Positions 20,430-29,863 of a stretch of 64,000 bases of DNA are shown one piece after another. Origin of the DNA: Chrysophaeum taylorii (Eukaryota; Sar; Pelagophyceae; Pelagomonadales; Pelagomonadaceae); the NCBI GenBank assembly GCA_029834535.1, contig JAQMWT010000138.1, positions 1 through 64,000 of the forward strand. Reading direction: 5' to 3'. The first letter of the stretch is position 1, and each line of letters begins with the position of its first letter. Under the pieces are notes generated by a model. That model was not told the origin of the DNA. It did no database searches and saw only the letters and a program-made list of their open reading frames with translations. The position numbers were made by a program, and so were the translations under genes.

Positions 20430-21692
20430 TCTTGTGTGTCAGAAAAGCCCGAACGCCCGAACCGAAGAAATGTGGACTACTTCAGCAGCCAGTTTACGAG
20501 AGAGATTGTTCTGTCCTGTATATGGATTTTTTCGGACCGTTGCCCAGTTCTGGTCCCGAGACGCACATTGTCGCCTTTTTCGATCCCTTTTCGCATTTCT
20601 TGATTTTAGATGTTCTTCATACTAAGACCGCTGATGCTATTCTTGAGTCATTTGTCGCGAACATCTTGTTGCGAGGGTATTTACAGCGAACGATTCGTAC
20701 TGATAACGGTCGTGAGTTCGTCAATAAGCTGATGGAAGAATTCTGCAAATTTTTTAACGTCCGATATCAGAATACGATTCCATATCACGCTCAGGCTATC
20801 CCCTATAATCGGCTTGCGTCAACATCCTTCCTTCCGCGCACCCCCGTTCTCCTTTACGCTAGCCGCTCTCACCACCGTCAATCTAAGCTGCTTCAATCCG
20901 CGCACGCTCCGCCCTTTAACCTTTGAGTTTACTCCTAAAACCCCGCCGACGCTCTCACCCCCGCCAATCTAAGCTGCTTTAATCAGCGCACGCTCCGCTC
21001 TTTAACCTTCGAGTTTACTCCTAAACCCTGCGAGCGAGTCAACCATTTTTCTTCGTGCCTGCCCTCAGAATCGGAGTATCACTGATTGGCCTGCATTTGC
21101 GAAGTACGTCACTTTCTGCTACAATCGCATGTTTTTTCCTGGTACTCAAATTTCACCGTTCATGCTCCGCCAGAACCGTCAGCCGATGCTTCCGACTGAC
21201 TACACCATGCTCAGTCACCCCGTGCGACAGTTGCCCAAGACCCGTGCTGATACTGTGACTGAGACTGAAAGTGCATTGAAGTCCTAAACGCAAGTGGTAG
21301 CTGAAGCTCATCAGAAGGCTGAACGTATGCAGAAGTTGGCCTACGATGCTGATCAAGCTGATGTCGAGTACGCGGAAGGATCTCATGTCTTGTTTTATAT
21401 TCCTCGCCCACAGAAAAAATTGCGACCTGAGTGGCGCGGACCATTTGTCATCACCAAGCGACTTTCGCCCGTGGCCTACCAAATTGAATCTCTTGACAAC
21501 CCGCCCGAGCGTCGGACGGTGTCTGTTCAGCAGATCACGCCAGTTTTAGTTCCTCCGATTATCGGTCGCGCTATCCCTAAGCCGACAAAGACTCTCGGAA
21601 ACGAGTGCCAGCGTGGAAAGTTCGTCATTTTTCGCATTCCTGATCGCAAGAATTCCAAGTGGCGCAAAAATGTTTATGTTGCTGAGGTTTAA
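20430..21692 (+). mobile_element. Ty3/gypsy-type LTR retrotransposon fossil (integrase part)
   Basis: The visible parts are an integrase catalytic core, with MDFFGPLPSSG and the TDNGREFVN motif, and downstream the C-terminal GPY/F module (PEWRGPFVITKRLSPVAYQI). That module marks the Metaviridae (gypsy) group. No gag, protease, reverse transcriptase or long terminal repeats were recognised. The copy is a broken fragment with several breaks, and a tandem pair of the dispersed ~85-bp repeat (20863-21029) has been inserted into it. It is probably moderately old: motifs are still readable but the rest is lost. Confidence 0.8.
20863..21029 (+). repeat. Dispersed ~85-bp repeat, two tandem copies
   Basis: Units at 20863-20944 and 20945-21029 each run CTCTCACC-CCG-CAATCTAA, then GCTGCTT-AATC, then CGCACGCTCCGC, TTTAACCTT and GAGTTTACTCCTAAA. 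They lie inside the retroelement fossil, so this repeat is itself mobile or was carried in. Confidence 0.8.
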
Positions 21693-21832
21693 GAGGGCTG
21701 AGAATGAGGCTTGGCGACAGCCGCATCCGAGGGGGGGGGGGGTGAGCGCGCGAGAACAGCGTTTTGCTAGGCGGGGGGGGCGCCACCCCCCAGCGCTATA
21801 GTTTGGTGTCCGGGGGGGAGTCTGCGACCTCC

Positions 21833-21853
21833 CAGCACGAAAGTTTCGTGCTG
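21833..21853. repeat. Short inverted repeat (10-bp arms)
   Basis: CAGCACGAAA and TTTCGTGCTG flank a single G. The right arm recurs within 55123-55137 (AAAGTTTCGTGCTG), next to the second Helitron remnant, which suggests a transposon terminus. It lies downstream of G-rich runs at 21731 and 21772. Confidence 0.55.
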
Positions 21854-22157
21854 TGTCTGACCGCCGCGCGCGCACTCTAGAAGAGGCCTTGAATGCTTAC
21901 CGAGCGCCCAGGTGGTCAGCAGAGCTATAGAACTACGGACGGCCACGGACTGGGTACCAGCGACTCGGCCGGGAGGGAGCGGCTCTGCTAGCCTCGCGCT
22001 CTTCGCGGCGGGCATAGGCGTTAAAGTATCGGACCAGAGGGAGCGAGGCTGCAGGAAAATCACTGTGCCTTAGCCATACGCGCGACTCCGATCCGTAAAA
22101 CTTGTCGGAGTATTGTACGCGTCCTGTCCTCAAGACGACGATGATGACGACAACTAA

Positions 22158-22336
22158 CCGCCTCCGGTGAACATGGCGAGGCCAACGAGCCAGACTCCGT
22201 CAACGAGCCCGCCCTCGAGGAGGAGGAGGAGGAGGAGGATGAGAGCCCAGCTCCCGAGGAGAACCTCCGCGACTACCTTATGGACCTCGGATACGCCGCA
22301 TTCTACCATGAGGCCGCCACATTCCTAACTAACTAA
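22158..22336 (+). other. Short acidic open frame, possible exon remnant
   Basis: The frame reads EHGEANEPDSVNEPAL, seven Glu residues, then DESPAPEENLRDYLMDLGYA and AFYHEAATFLTN before a stop in an (AACT)n run. It lacks an ATG. The helical end looks protein-like, but no family is recognised. Confidence 0.2.
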
Positions 22337-22344
22337 CTAACTTC

Positions 22345-22640
22345 AGACCTCTCCCGAGCATGGGGGCCAGGTCGGACCGGCAGGAGCCGGTACGGAATCA
22401 CAGAGGAAAATCACGCAGTTGGGGCAGAGGCGAGGGACGAGGACGGACTTGTTGATGGTGGACCGCCACTGCGCGCGGTCTCGTGCGAGGTCGTGCAAAA
22501 GCGTCGCAGGCCGCGGACGTGTTGGCCCACGAACAATCGACCTGTCCGTCGCGTTCTGCCCAACCGAGCGAACCCCATCCCAGCGCGGACTTTCCGGGTG
22601 CTAACCGGCCAGCCCGGGAGGCGAGCAGGCACCGTCTCAC
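22345..22640 (-). mobile_element. Dispersed LINE-like 3'-end fragment, copy B
   Basis: Matches copy A at 1805-2150 over two blocks. The minus strand reads RDRAQWRSTINKSV-LVPRL followed by LCPNCVIFLC, resembling the C-terminal end of non-LTR retrotransposon ORFs. It lies directly before an RNase H-bearing element remnant on the opposite strand. Confidence 0.5.
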
Positions 22641-22849
22641 TCCGGGACGGCCGGGGCCGCCGCAGGGAGCAAGCGTGTTAGGCGCCGTCCTCCATCGCAA
22701 CCAACGGTTAGCGATCGCAGGGTTAGCAATGACGTGCAACTTACTGGGGGTGGTTCGCTCCCTGGCTCCGCTCTGCTCCATCTGACCGCCTGTTGTCGAT
22801 CTTGCGCTCGCTGTTGGTTGGCCGGTTGCTGATATTATCAAGCTGCAGC

Positions 22850-24900
22850 GGGTGTGCCACGAGAACGAGGTCTGGTGGTCCACCTCCTTCCTCGCGGCGG
22901 ACGGATATACCTTCCATGACGCATGTATTCCTCCTATTGCGGTGGAACGTGCTTGGTTCGGCGCGCGCTTGAAGATATTACGCCATGTGGATGCTGCCAG
23001 CCTTGTTGGGTCCGAATTTCGGGCCGATCGCGCTATGGCAGGTATCTGTGGTGACGTTGCCTTGTGCGTGTTCGACGGACACCTGCGCATAGTTGAGTTG
23101 CAAGACACGGTTGGTGATAACGCGCTTGTCTGTGAATTGGAATCCCGGACATATCACCGCGAGCTGCAGCCAGGTACAGCTGACGGTAGACTCGAAGGGG
23201 TTTGGTACGAGGGTCGTATCCACGGTATCACGGGCTGCGGCAGACACACCCGCATTCGACCGCATCCTCTTTCGCGCTGGCAGTGACCAGTACCCTTTGA
23301 CCCTGAAGGCTGTGCGACCGTTTCGTGTGCTTCCCTATGATTTGTCACTTGACTGGGATCCCGCAGCATGGTTTGTCCTGAAAGCCGCGGCCGTTACGGT
23401 CTCTTGCGTTGGTATGTGTCGCCTTCCCGCGAAACTCCGCGCCCCGCTGGCGATTTTCATCGGGAACCTTTTTCTTTGCCGTTAAGTCCCGGTGCAATGC
23501 GTACAACGAAAATACTTGTTTCCATACCTGCCGCCGCGCGTCCAACCCTGCCTCCTACGTCCTCCGCTCTCCCCCCGACCTTGGTTCGGGCACCTACGCT
23601 GCGACTGTCGCCGCCCGGTTTCCTACGTGGGCCACGCCTCGTTCTGCGCTTGATGGCTGAGGTCCTAGACCGCCCATCGATCATCTCTACGTGGCCAGCG
23701 ACGGATCCGTGTCCAAAGGTGAGGGCGGAGCTACTGTAGCCATTTTCGATCCTTTGCCCCCCCGCCTCTACACTTTCGCTTTGCGGGTCGCTCCCGGTCC
23801 TGGAACTCCATCTGCCTATCGGGCTGAGGTCATGGGCATCTATGCCGCACAAGCTGACTTTGGTCCCTTCGTGATGTACTCCCTCGGTTACCTGTGAAAG
23901 CTGTTCTTGACATTAAAGGCGCTGTGCTCGCACATTCTGGCCTGTCGCAGCGCGTGCCAGTCACATCCAGCGATATTGGGATGAGATTGCGAACTTCACT
24001 ACACGCTTAACGACACATTTTGGTCCATTTGACCTTGCGTGGGTGCAAGGCCACCCGGAACGTCGCAAATCTTCTTCCCAGTTCACCTTAGTCGAGTCTC
24101 TCCAACATCTTGCTGATGGCCTTGCGGCGCGTGGCCGGTGTGGTGCGGGGTGCGGATGACCCTTCTTTCACGCGTTTCTGCCATGGCCGACGTTGGTTTG
24201 TCACCTTCCGACGGCGCCGTCTGTTTGATGGGGTTTGCTCCACTTTGCTGACGCAGCTTGGCATTGCGCGCCTTCGTGCTTATGAGCCGGCCGATGTCCA
24301 CCCTCTCACTTTGCTCTTCCGGACATCTTTTGTCGGCACGTGCAAGTCATTCATGATGCGTGCCATGCAGGTCAAGTTCCTCATGGCGCAATTAGCCACC
24401 CGACAGCTCTCTGCTGCCTGGGGATTTGTTGTCCCTGATCACACGTGTCGTTGTTGTCGCCGCCCTAGTCGCTTCACCATCTTCTGACTACCTGCCGACG
24501 TCCCTACGTCCCACTTTGACGACGGCGAGACAGAGCTATATGGCTACTCTGCTGCTATATTCGCTTGTGCTCGCCAGCTTGCCTTTACAGGACTGGTTGA
24601 CTTCCCGTCTCTCTGCTTCCCACACTGCTCTTGTACTTGATCTACGACCGCGACGTTCGTCTGTCCTACCCTTCGCGTATGGCACCGACGCTGATTATGT
24701 CTTCGTGCGCGGTCGTTTGCCGGCGGCGCTTATTGACATCCTTGTTGCTTGTGACGTCGATGCTGATGACGCGTGGTTATCTTGTATTCTCGCGACATTT
24801 TTGGCCTCCTCGCCCGGACCAAATTATGGAGGCCTGTTTGGGAGGTCTGGCATCATGCTGCAACCATCGTTTACGTCGTCTCCTCGTGTCTTTTTGCATC
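22850..24900 (+). mobile_element. Decayed RNase H-bearing retroelement, probably non-LTR (LINE)
   Basis: Plus-strand frames contain an RNase H-like sequence: SDGSVSKGEGGATVAIFD (first catalytic Asp), SAYRAEVMGIYAAQ (catalytic Glu), DLAWVQGHPERR and HLADGLAARG. A helix (KFLMAQLATRQLSAAWGF) and a Cys-rich end (HTCRCC) follow, as in the tail of LINE ORF2 proteins (LLTGxL...CxxC). The upstream part (VCHENEVWWSTSFLAADG) is coding-like but unassigned. No reverse transcriptase was found. The element is fragmentary. Confidence 0.5.
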
Positions 24901-25277
24901 ACCACGCCTGCCGCTGATTCTCTCTCCTTCTTTCCCTTTGCCCTCTTTGAGCTCCTTGCATCACTCCTTGCCTTGCTCCCTGCTTTACCTGCCTTTGCCT
25001 CCGAGAGTTTGCGTTCTTGCTTCATCCTTGTTCCCCTCTGCGCGCATATCCTTTGTATTCTTGCTGCTTCCTTGTTTCCTTGCGCTCATCCATTCTGGCT
25101 CTGTGGCGGAAACTCCTGCTTCTTGCGGCTTACGCTACCTCATTTGCATTACCCTTGTTGCCGACGACTACGTCACACAACGACGTCACACCATCTTTTC
25201 TTCCACAATGGTCAGATTCTCCTAATCTCAAGTGAGAGGAGGTTTGGCGAGCGCTTGATAGTCGTGGCGACGAGCGA

Positions 25278-25355
25278 GGTTCCCCCCTCCGTGTCCGACT
25301 TCCTCGAGTGTACGAGGGTTCCCCCCTCCGTGTCCGACTTCCTCGAGTGTACGAG
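25278..25355. repeat. Perfect 39-bp tandem duplication
   Basis: Two identical consecutive units of 39 bases, each containing CCCCCCTCCGTGTCCGACTT and CCTCGAGTGTACGAG. Identity between units implies a recent duplication. It lies just beyond the decayed retroelement. Confidence 0.85.
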
Positions 25356-25359
25356 GGCA

Positions 25360-26139
25360 TAGGCGTGTCTGGGTGAGTGCTGTGAGCTAGGCCTCGTTTC
25401 GTTCCGCCGTACGGGGCCCAGTTGAATTTATCGTCGAGCCGCGGGGGAGACGAAGAGAGGACGCCTCCCCTCAGGCTTTCACAAAGCAGTCGGCTGTTTC
25501 AAACAACCTCCTACTTTTGCCAGTCGGCTCACCGGACTCACTCCAGTCCCTTCCTCCCTCCGCGCATGTGCCGCTCGGCTACGTCGTAGACGCGTTCATC
25601 GCCGTCACGTCGTTCTGGCTAGGTCTTGGCTCGCCTCCGCGGCGGTTTCCATCTGATCCCGCCGCCGCTCTTGCAGCCCTCCCCGTCTCCTTCTAGCAGT
25701 CGCCTACAAATTGGCCTTTGGAGCTCCGCATACCCGCCTCGTGCCACAGCGTCGATACGCGTCCATCGTTACGCCCCAATCATACGCATGTCCTCGAGAA
25801 TCATGCTGGCCTCCCTGGCCCCTATGGTCTTGACGTGTACAACAGCGCGCCCAAGGCTATGGCGGCTGTTAGTGATATGTCGTTGGCAATGGTGGTATAA
25901 AATACGAGGGTGGTTAATTCCTCTTGACCTCCCTCTCATTCCTCGGCGCATAGCCCACCATGATCGGTGACAGAAGCCTGCTAGTAATGGCGCCGATGGG
26001 TACTCTGCAACTGCAACGCGCGCTTCTCCAAGGCTGAGGGGAAGTGGCATCTTTGATCTCTATCGAGAGAGAACCAAGTTCGACCAAAATCGTAGAAGAG
26101 AGAGGCGGCGTATTTGTGTAAGCGGCGGCGGCGGCGGCG
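25360..26139. other. Intergenic
   Basis: No supported gene. One AGCAGTCG motif lies at 25689-25709. A (GGC)n run (26122-26136) lies in the 3' flank of the next minus-strand gene. Confidence 0.4.
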
Positions 26140-27068
26140 CTAGGCAGCGTTTGCTTTGACGTGCGCTTCGTACCTCCGAAGGATATCGAGGTAGGCTGGG
26201 GAGACAGCTGGGCGAACTGACCGGAGTTTTCGATAGATATCGCCGAAGTCGGCCGGGATGTCCTTGTGCCCAAGGGAATAGTGGCGGAAGAGAAAGTGGC
26301 ACGCGGTGACGACGGCGGCGCGATGGATCCCGGCCAAGCAGTGGATGGCAACCGATCCGTGCTGGAGGTGGTGCCAAATGGCACGCTGGATGGCGTCGTT
26401 CTTCTCGATCGACGCGGACATATTGGAGAACCAGCGGTGTATGGCATGGGCGACAACAGTGGGACGCGGCGCGCCCGGCTTGGCACCGGCACGGTATTTC
26501 GCGAGATCGACGCGGTCTTCGTGGCAGTTGACGATGAGGGTCAGGTGCTCGAAGATGCGTTCGTTCGGGAGGTCGCGGCGCAAAGTCGCTTCGTCGCTCA
26601 AGATGAGGGCCTGCGTGCGCCCGAGGCAGAGCCACGGAACAATCGAGTAGTTGGTGAACGCGCCGTGCGGCGCAAGGTCGGGAAAACGCCACGACGCGAA
26701 CACCTTAGGTGCCTCCACGGGCCTGCGCGCGTAGAGGAGCTGCGCCTCGGGCCCGATCGCCTTGACCTCGGCTTCTCCTGCGCGGACGGATGGTCAGCCA
26801 GCGGCGCCGTCGACGTCGTACCGATGAGGGTTGGGAGCGCATCAAGCGCGTCCTTCAGGCGCACGAACAAGTGTTGCCCGTCGCGCTCTTGGTCCACCGA
26901 TAGGTACACGTCGCGCCCCCCGACGAACTTGACGATGTCATCCCGGCACGAGGTCCAGGACCGCTTTTCGCCGTTGTGGTACGTCACCTGCCACGATGCG
27001 GTGTCGAGCGCGCGGGTGAGCGTGAGCCTTTCGATCGTGGGATCCTCGACCTCGACTACGAGGGCCAT
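26140..27068 (-). CDS. Dual-specificity-type protein phosphatase (294 aa)
   Basis: Exons 27068-26822 and 26777-26140 join through a 44-base intron (donor GTACGA, acceptor GCGCAG) to give exactly 885 nt. The splice restores ALPTLIGEAEVKAIGPEAQL. The N-terminal 100 residues are an unassigned beta-rich region (VTYHNGEKRSWTSCRDDIVK). The C-terminal part is a cysteine-phosphatase domain with the P-loop HCLAGIHR (H-C-x5-R, Cys at about residue 230) and a candidate general-acid loop around CHEDRVDLAK. This signature removes phosphate from Ser/Thr/Tyr or from non-protein substrates. Its ATG faces that of the outer-arm docking gene 92 bases away, so the two may share a promoter and a ciliary role; this is inference. 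Confidence 0.85.
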
Positions 27069-27160
27069 CGTTGATCGTTGTTCCGAGACACGCACGCCTC
27101 AACGTCTAGGGGCTCCGCGTCATCCGAAACCCTGTGGTTAGCGCCCGCCCACGCAACAAT
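27069..27160. promoter_or_regulatory. Candidate bidirectional promoter, phosphatase / docking-complex gene
   Basis: The two ATGs point away from each other with only 92 bases between them, so both 5' UTRs and promoters must overlap here. No TATA box is visible. Confidence 0.5.
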
Positions 27161-28873
27161 ATGGAGAAGGACAAGGCGGAGATCGCCCAGCTCCAGCGGG
27201 AGTTTCGTCACATGGAATTGAACCGCAAGACGTACGCCGACGAGAGTTACCAGGTGCTTCGGAGGCAGCAGGCGACAATCGCCAAGCTGCGCAAGGAGAA
27301 CGAGGCGCTCAAGGCGGAGCTCGCGTTGGAAATGCGACGGCAGACAATGACGCCGGCGGAAATGGCGGAGATGAGTAAGGGCCACGAAGACCTCGAGCGG
27401 CTCAAGGCGCAAGAGGAGGAGGAGACGAAGCGAATCCAGCAAATCGACTCGCAGATCGCCGCGATGCAGCACAAGGCGACGCAGCTTCGCAAAGAAATGG
27501 GGGGCGTCAATGCCGCTCGGGAGAGCCAGGCGTGCGTCCAGAAGCAGGTAAAGATATTGGAGAACCGGCTCGACCAGGCACTTGTCAAGTTCAACCAGGC
27601 GCTCGCGAAGAACAAGGAACTGCGCGAGCAGATCGACGATTTGAGGCGAGAACGCGTCGTCTTCGATAACATCTACCGTAAGCTCGAGCGCGAACTTCAC
27701 GATAAGAAGCGCCAGATGGCCAACGTTATCGAGGTCTCGAACCTAGCGTACGAGCAGCGCGACAACTACCAAATGGAAATCGCGGCGATCGAGCAGGCGA
27801 ACCGCAAGGAGCAGGACGACTTTGAAGCGCAGATGCTCGAGCTCAATCGGATACTCGAGGACGAGCTCCAAATCCCCCCGCCGACGGCGCTGACGACCGT
27901 CGCGTCGCAGCGGAGCGTCGCGCACGACGCGAGCCTCGACGACTCGGCGCGACACCAGAAGAACAACACGACGAGCAAACAAAAGAGCAGCAACAACAAG
28001 GCGGCCGTCGTCTCAAAGGAGAAGCAGGAACTCCAGGTCGGCGAGGAGCGCGTACAAAATTTCGAAGAGGCGTTCAACCGAATCAAGCAGGCGACGGGGA
28101 TCACCCAAATAGACGAGCTCGTCCGCGTGTTCATCAAGAACGAGGATCAGAATTTCTCGTTGTTCAACTACGTAAACGAGCAGACCAACGAGATCGAAAA
28201 GCTAGAGGAACAGCTCCAGCAGTTGCGCGACGAGGAACAAAAGTACACCCAAGAGTCGGGCGACGACGTCAATCAACACAAGCTCATCCTCCAGGAGCTC
28301 GACGCCAAGCTCGAAACAATCAATACGCAGGCCGACAAGTACGAGGCCAAATGCCAAGAGTACCAAAACATTATCGACAACCTCAAGCAGGCCATTGCGT
28401 CGTGCTTCACCAAGTTAGAGTGCACGAGAAGTTCTTCCGACTTGCTCGCCGACTCGACCGTCACCGAAGCAAACATGCTTCAGCACCTTGCCATTATCGA
28501 GGAAAAGTGCAACGAAATCATCAGACAGTACTGCGCGATCAAGGCCGCGGAGGCGAAGGCGACATCGACCGACGCAGGCGCATCATCCTCGCAGGCCGAA
28601 GTCCTTCCGTCGGTGCTCGGCATTGGCCCCACCACCCCCATGGGCCAGGATCTCATTCACGTGACACCACCCAAACTTGAAGACTACTCCTCGGAGGAAG
28701 ACGACGACGACGACGAAGGCGAAACTCGACCCTTGACGCGTGACGAGCTCAAAGCGAAGACTCTCAATCGCATGTATCGCCGTGGAAATCGTGAGTCTGC
28801 CGGCGGGGCCCCCCGCACCGCCACCAAGCCGACCAACGCCCGACTAAACGGCGGTGCGAAAAAGCAAAAGTGA
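27161..28873 (+). CDS. Outer dynein arm docking complex coiled-coil subunit (ODA1 / CCDC63 / CCDC114 type, 570 aa)
   Basis: A single exon starting at the ATG MEKDKAEIAQLQREF. The protein is almost entirely coiled coil to residue 470. It contains the segment best conserved in this family, VKILENRLDQALVKFNQALA followed by LREQIDDLRRERVVFDNIYR and KLERELHDKK, then NVIEVSNLAYEQRD. The C-terminal 80 residues are acidic (SSEEDDDDDEGETR) then basic. In Chlamydomonas ODA1 (DC2) and vertebrate CCDC114/ODAD1, this subunit anchors outer dynein arms to doublet microtubules. Its presence shows that the organism builds outer-arm-bearing axonemes. The upstream in-frame codons to 27134 include no ATG. Confidence 0.9.
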   Translation: MEKDKAEIAQLQREFRHMELNRKTYADESYQVLRRQQATIAKLRKENEALKAELALEMRRQTMTPAEMAEMSKGHEDLERLKAQEEEETKRIQQIDSQIAAMQHKATQLRKEMGGVNAARESQACVQKQVKILENRLDQALVKFNQALAKNKELREQIDDLRRERVVFDNIYRKLERELHDKKRQMANVIEVSNLAYEQRDNYQMEIAAIEQANRKEQDDFEAQMLELNRILEDELQIPPPTALTTVASQRSVAHDASLDDSARHQKNNTTSKQKSSNNKAAVVSKEKQELQVGEERVQNFEEAFNRIKQATGITQIDELVRVFIKNEDQNFSLFNYVNEQTNEIEKLEEQLQQLRDEEQKYTQESGDDVNQHKLILQELDAKLETINTQADKYEAKCQEYQNIIDNLKQAIASCFTKLECTRSSSDLLADSTVTEANMLQHLAIIEEKCNEIIRQYCAIKAAEAKATSTDAGASSSQAEVLPSVLGIGPTTPMGQDLIHVTPPKLEDYSSEEDDDDDEGETRPLTRDELKAKTLNRMYRRGNRESAGGAPRTATKPTNARLNGGAKKQK

Positions 28874-29863
28874 GTATCTCTAATAAATCCAGAGTGGGAA
28901 AGACAAATTGCTCCGCCGCTTCTTCTCTCGTTGAGTACTCGCTCGTCGATGACGCGCATTTAGTGAGGCGGCATCACTCGCCACAATGCCGCGTACGTAA
29001 CACACCCCCCTAGACGACGCGCTCAGTCGTACATTTTGAAGGCGCTGCGGCGATCGCCAGTTTCTCGGCGGTGTGGAGTGTCATCGCGCGCATACGCTCT
29101 CAATCTTTCGAGAAAAAGACGAGGCAACGTCAATGCTATGAACCCGGTGATGTCCCGACAGGCAAAGAAATTTTCGACGGGTCGTGCACAAGTTGAACAA
29201 GTCGGCTGCGAGTCCATTCACGCGGAGTTTTTGCTGGTGACAAACGCAAGTTCGTGTACTCGCGGTTAGTCGTGCACATATTTTCGGTGTATGAAGTTCA
29301 GCCGGAGGAAGGGGGGGGGGTATCGTCTTGTGGTTCTTCTAAAGATGGGCGAGCCACCCTCTCGCGGCTGGGGAACGACCGCGGTATCACGATGCTCGAG
29401 GTGGCTGAAAACTCGTTTCGACATCGGGCGCCTCCGCGGGACGTGCGCGGATATCGAACATGAGTCGCGATGCGATTTTTAACTCGAGCACGGGACTTCC
29501 GGCATCACTTTCAGCTTGAAGATTACGTAAAGACAAGTGTGGCTGGGGCTTTTAAAAAAACAATGTTTTGCCAACCTGGGCAGGTCGGGGTCGTCGGTAC
29601 AGTCGTCGAGATTTCATCGTTGGCTTTCCATCCGTCCAAGCGCTACCTCGATCCGAGACGATGGCGCTGAGTTACGAGCCGTCGAAGGCCCCATCGTCCA
29701 TTTGAGGAGCCGGAACGAAATAGTTGAATCAAGGGGATATCAATATATCATAATGGAAACTACGCGGCTCGCCCTGTCTCTATTTGGTGGCTACAACTCG
29801 TTAAACCCTCGAGTTGACTTTCGTGCGAAGGTTTATAAAAAGGTCGACTGCTAAGAGGGAAGG
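28874..29863. other. Intergenic
   Basis: Short unsupported frames only. A reversed copy of the AGCAGTCGACCTTT motif (29834-29859) lies directly against the 3' end of the next minus-strand gene. A G10 run is at 29311. Confidence 0.45.

Noticed and set aside
26266-27141. 291-codon plus-strand frame
   Set aside because: Antisense to the phosphatase gene, whose HCxxGxxR motif and spliced frame are clearly the real signal.
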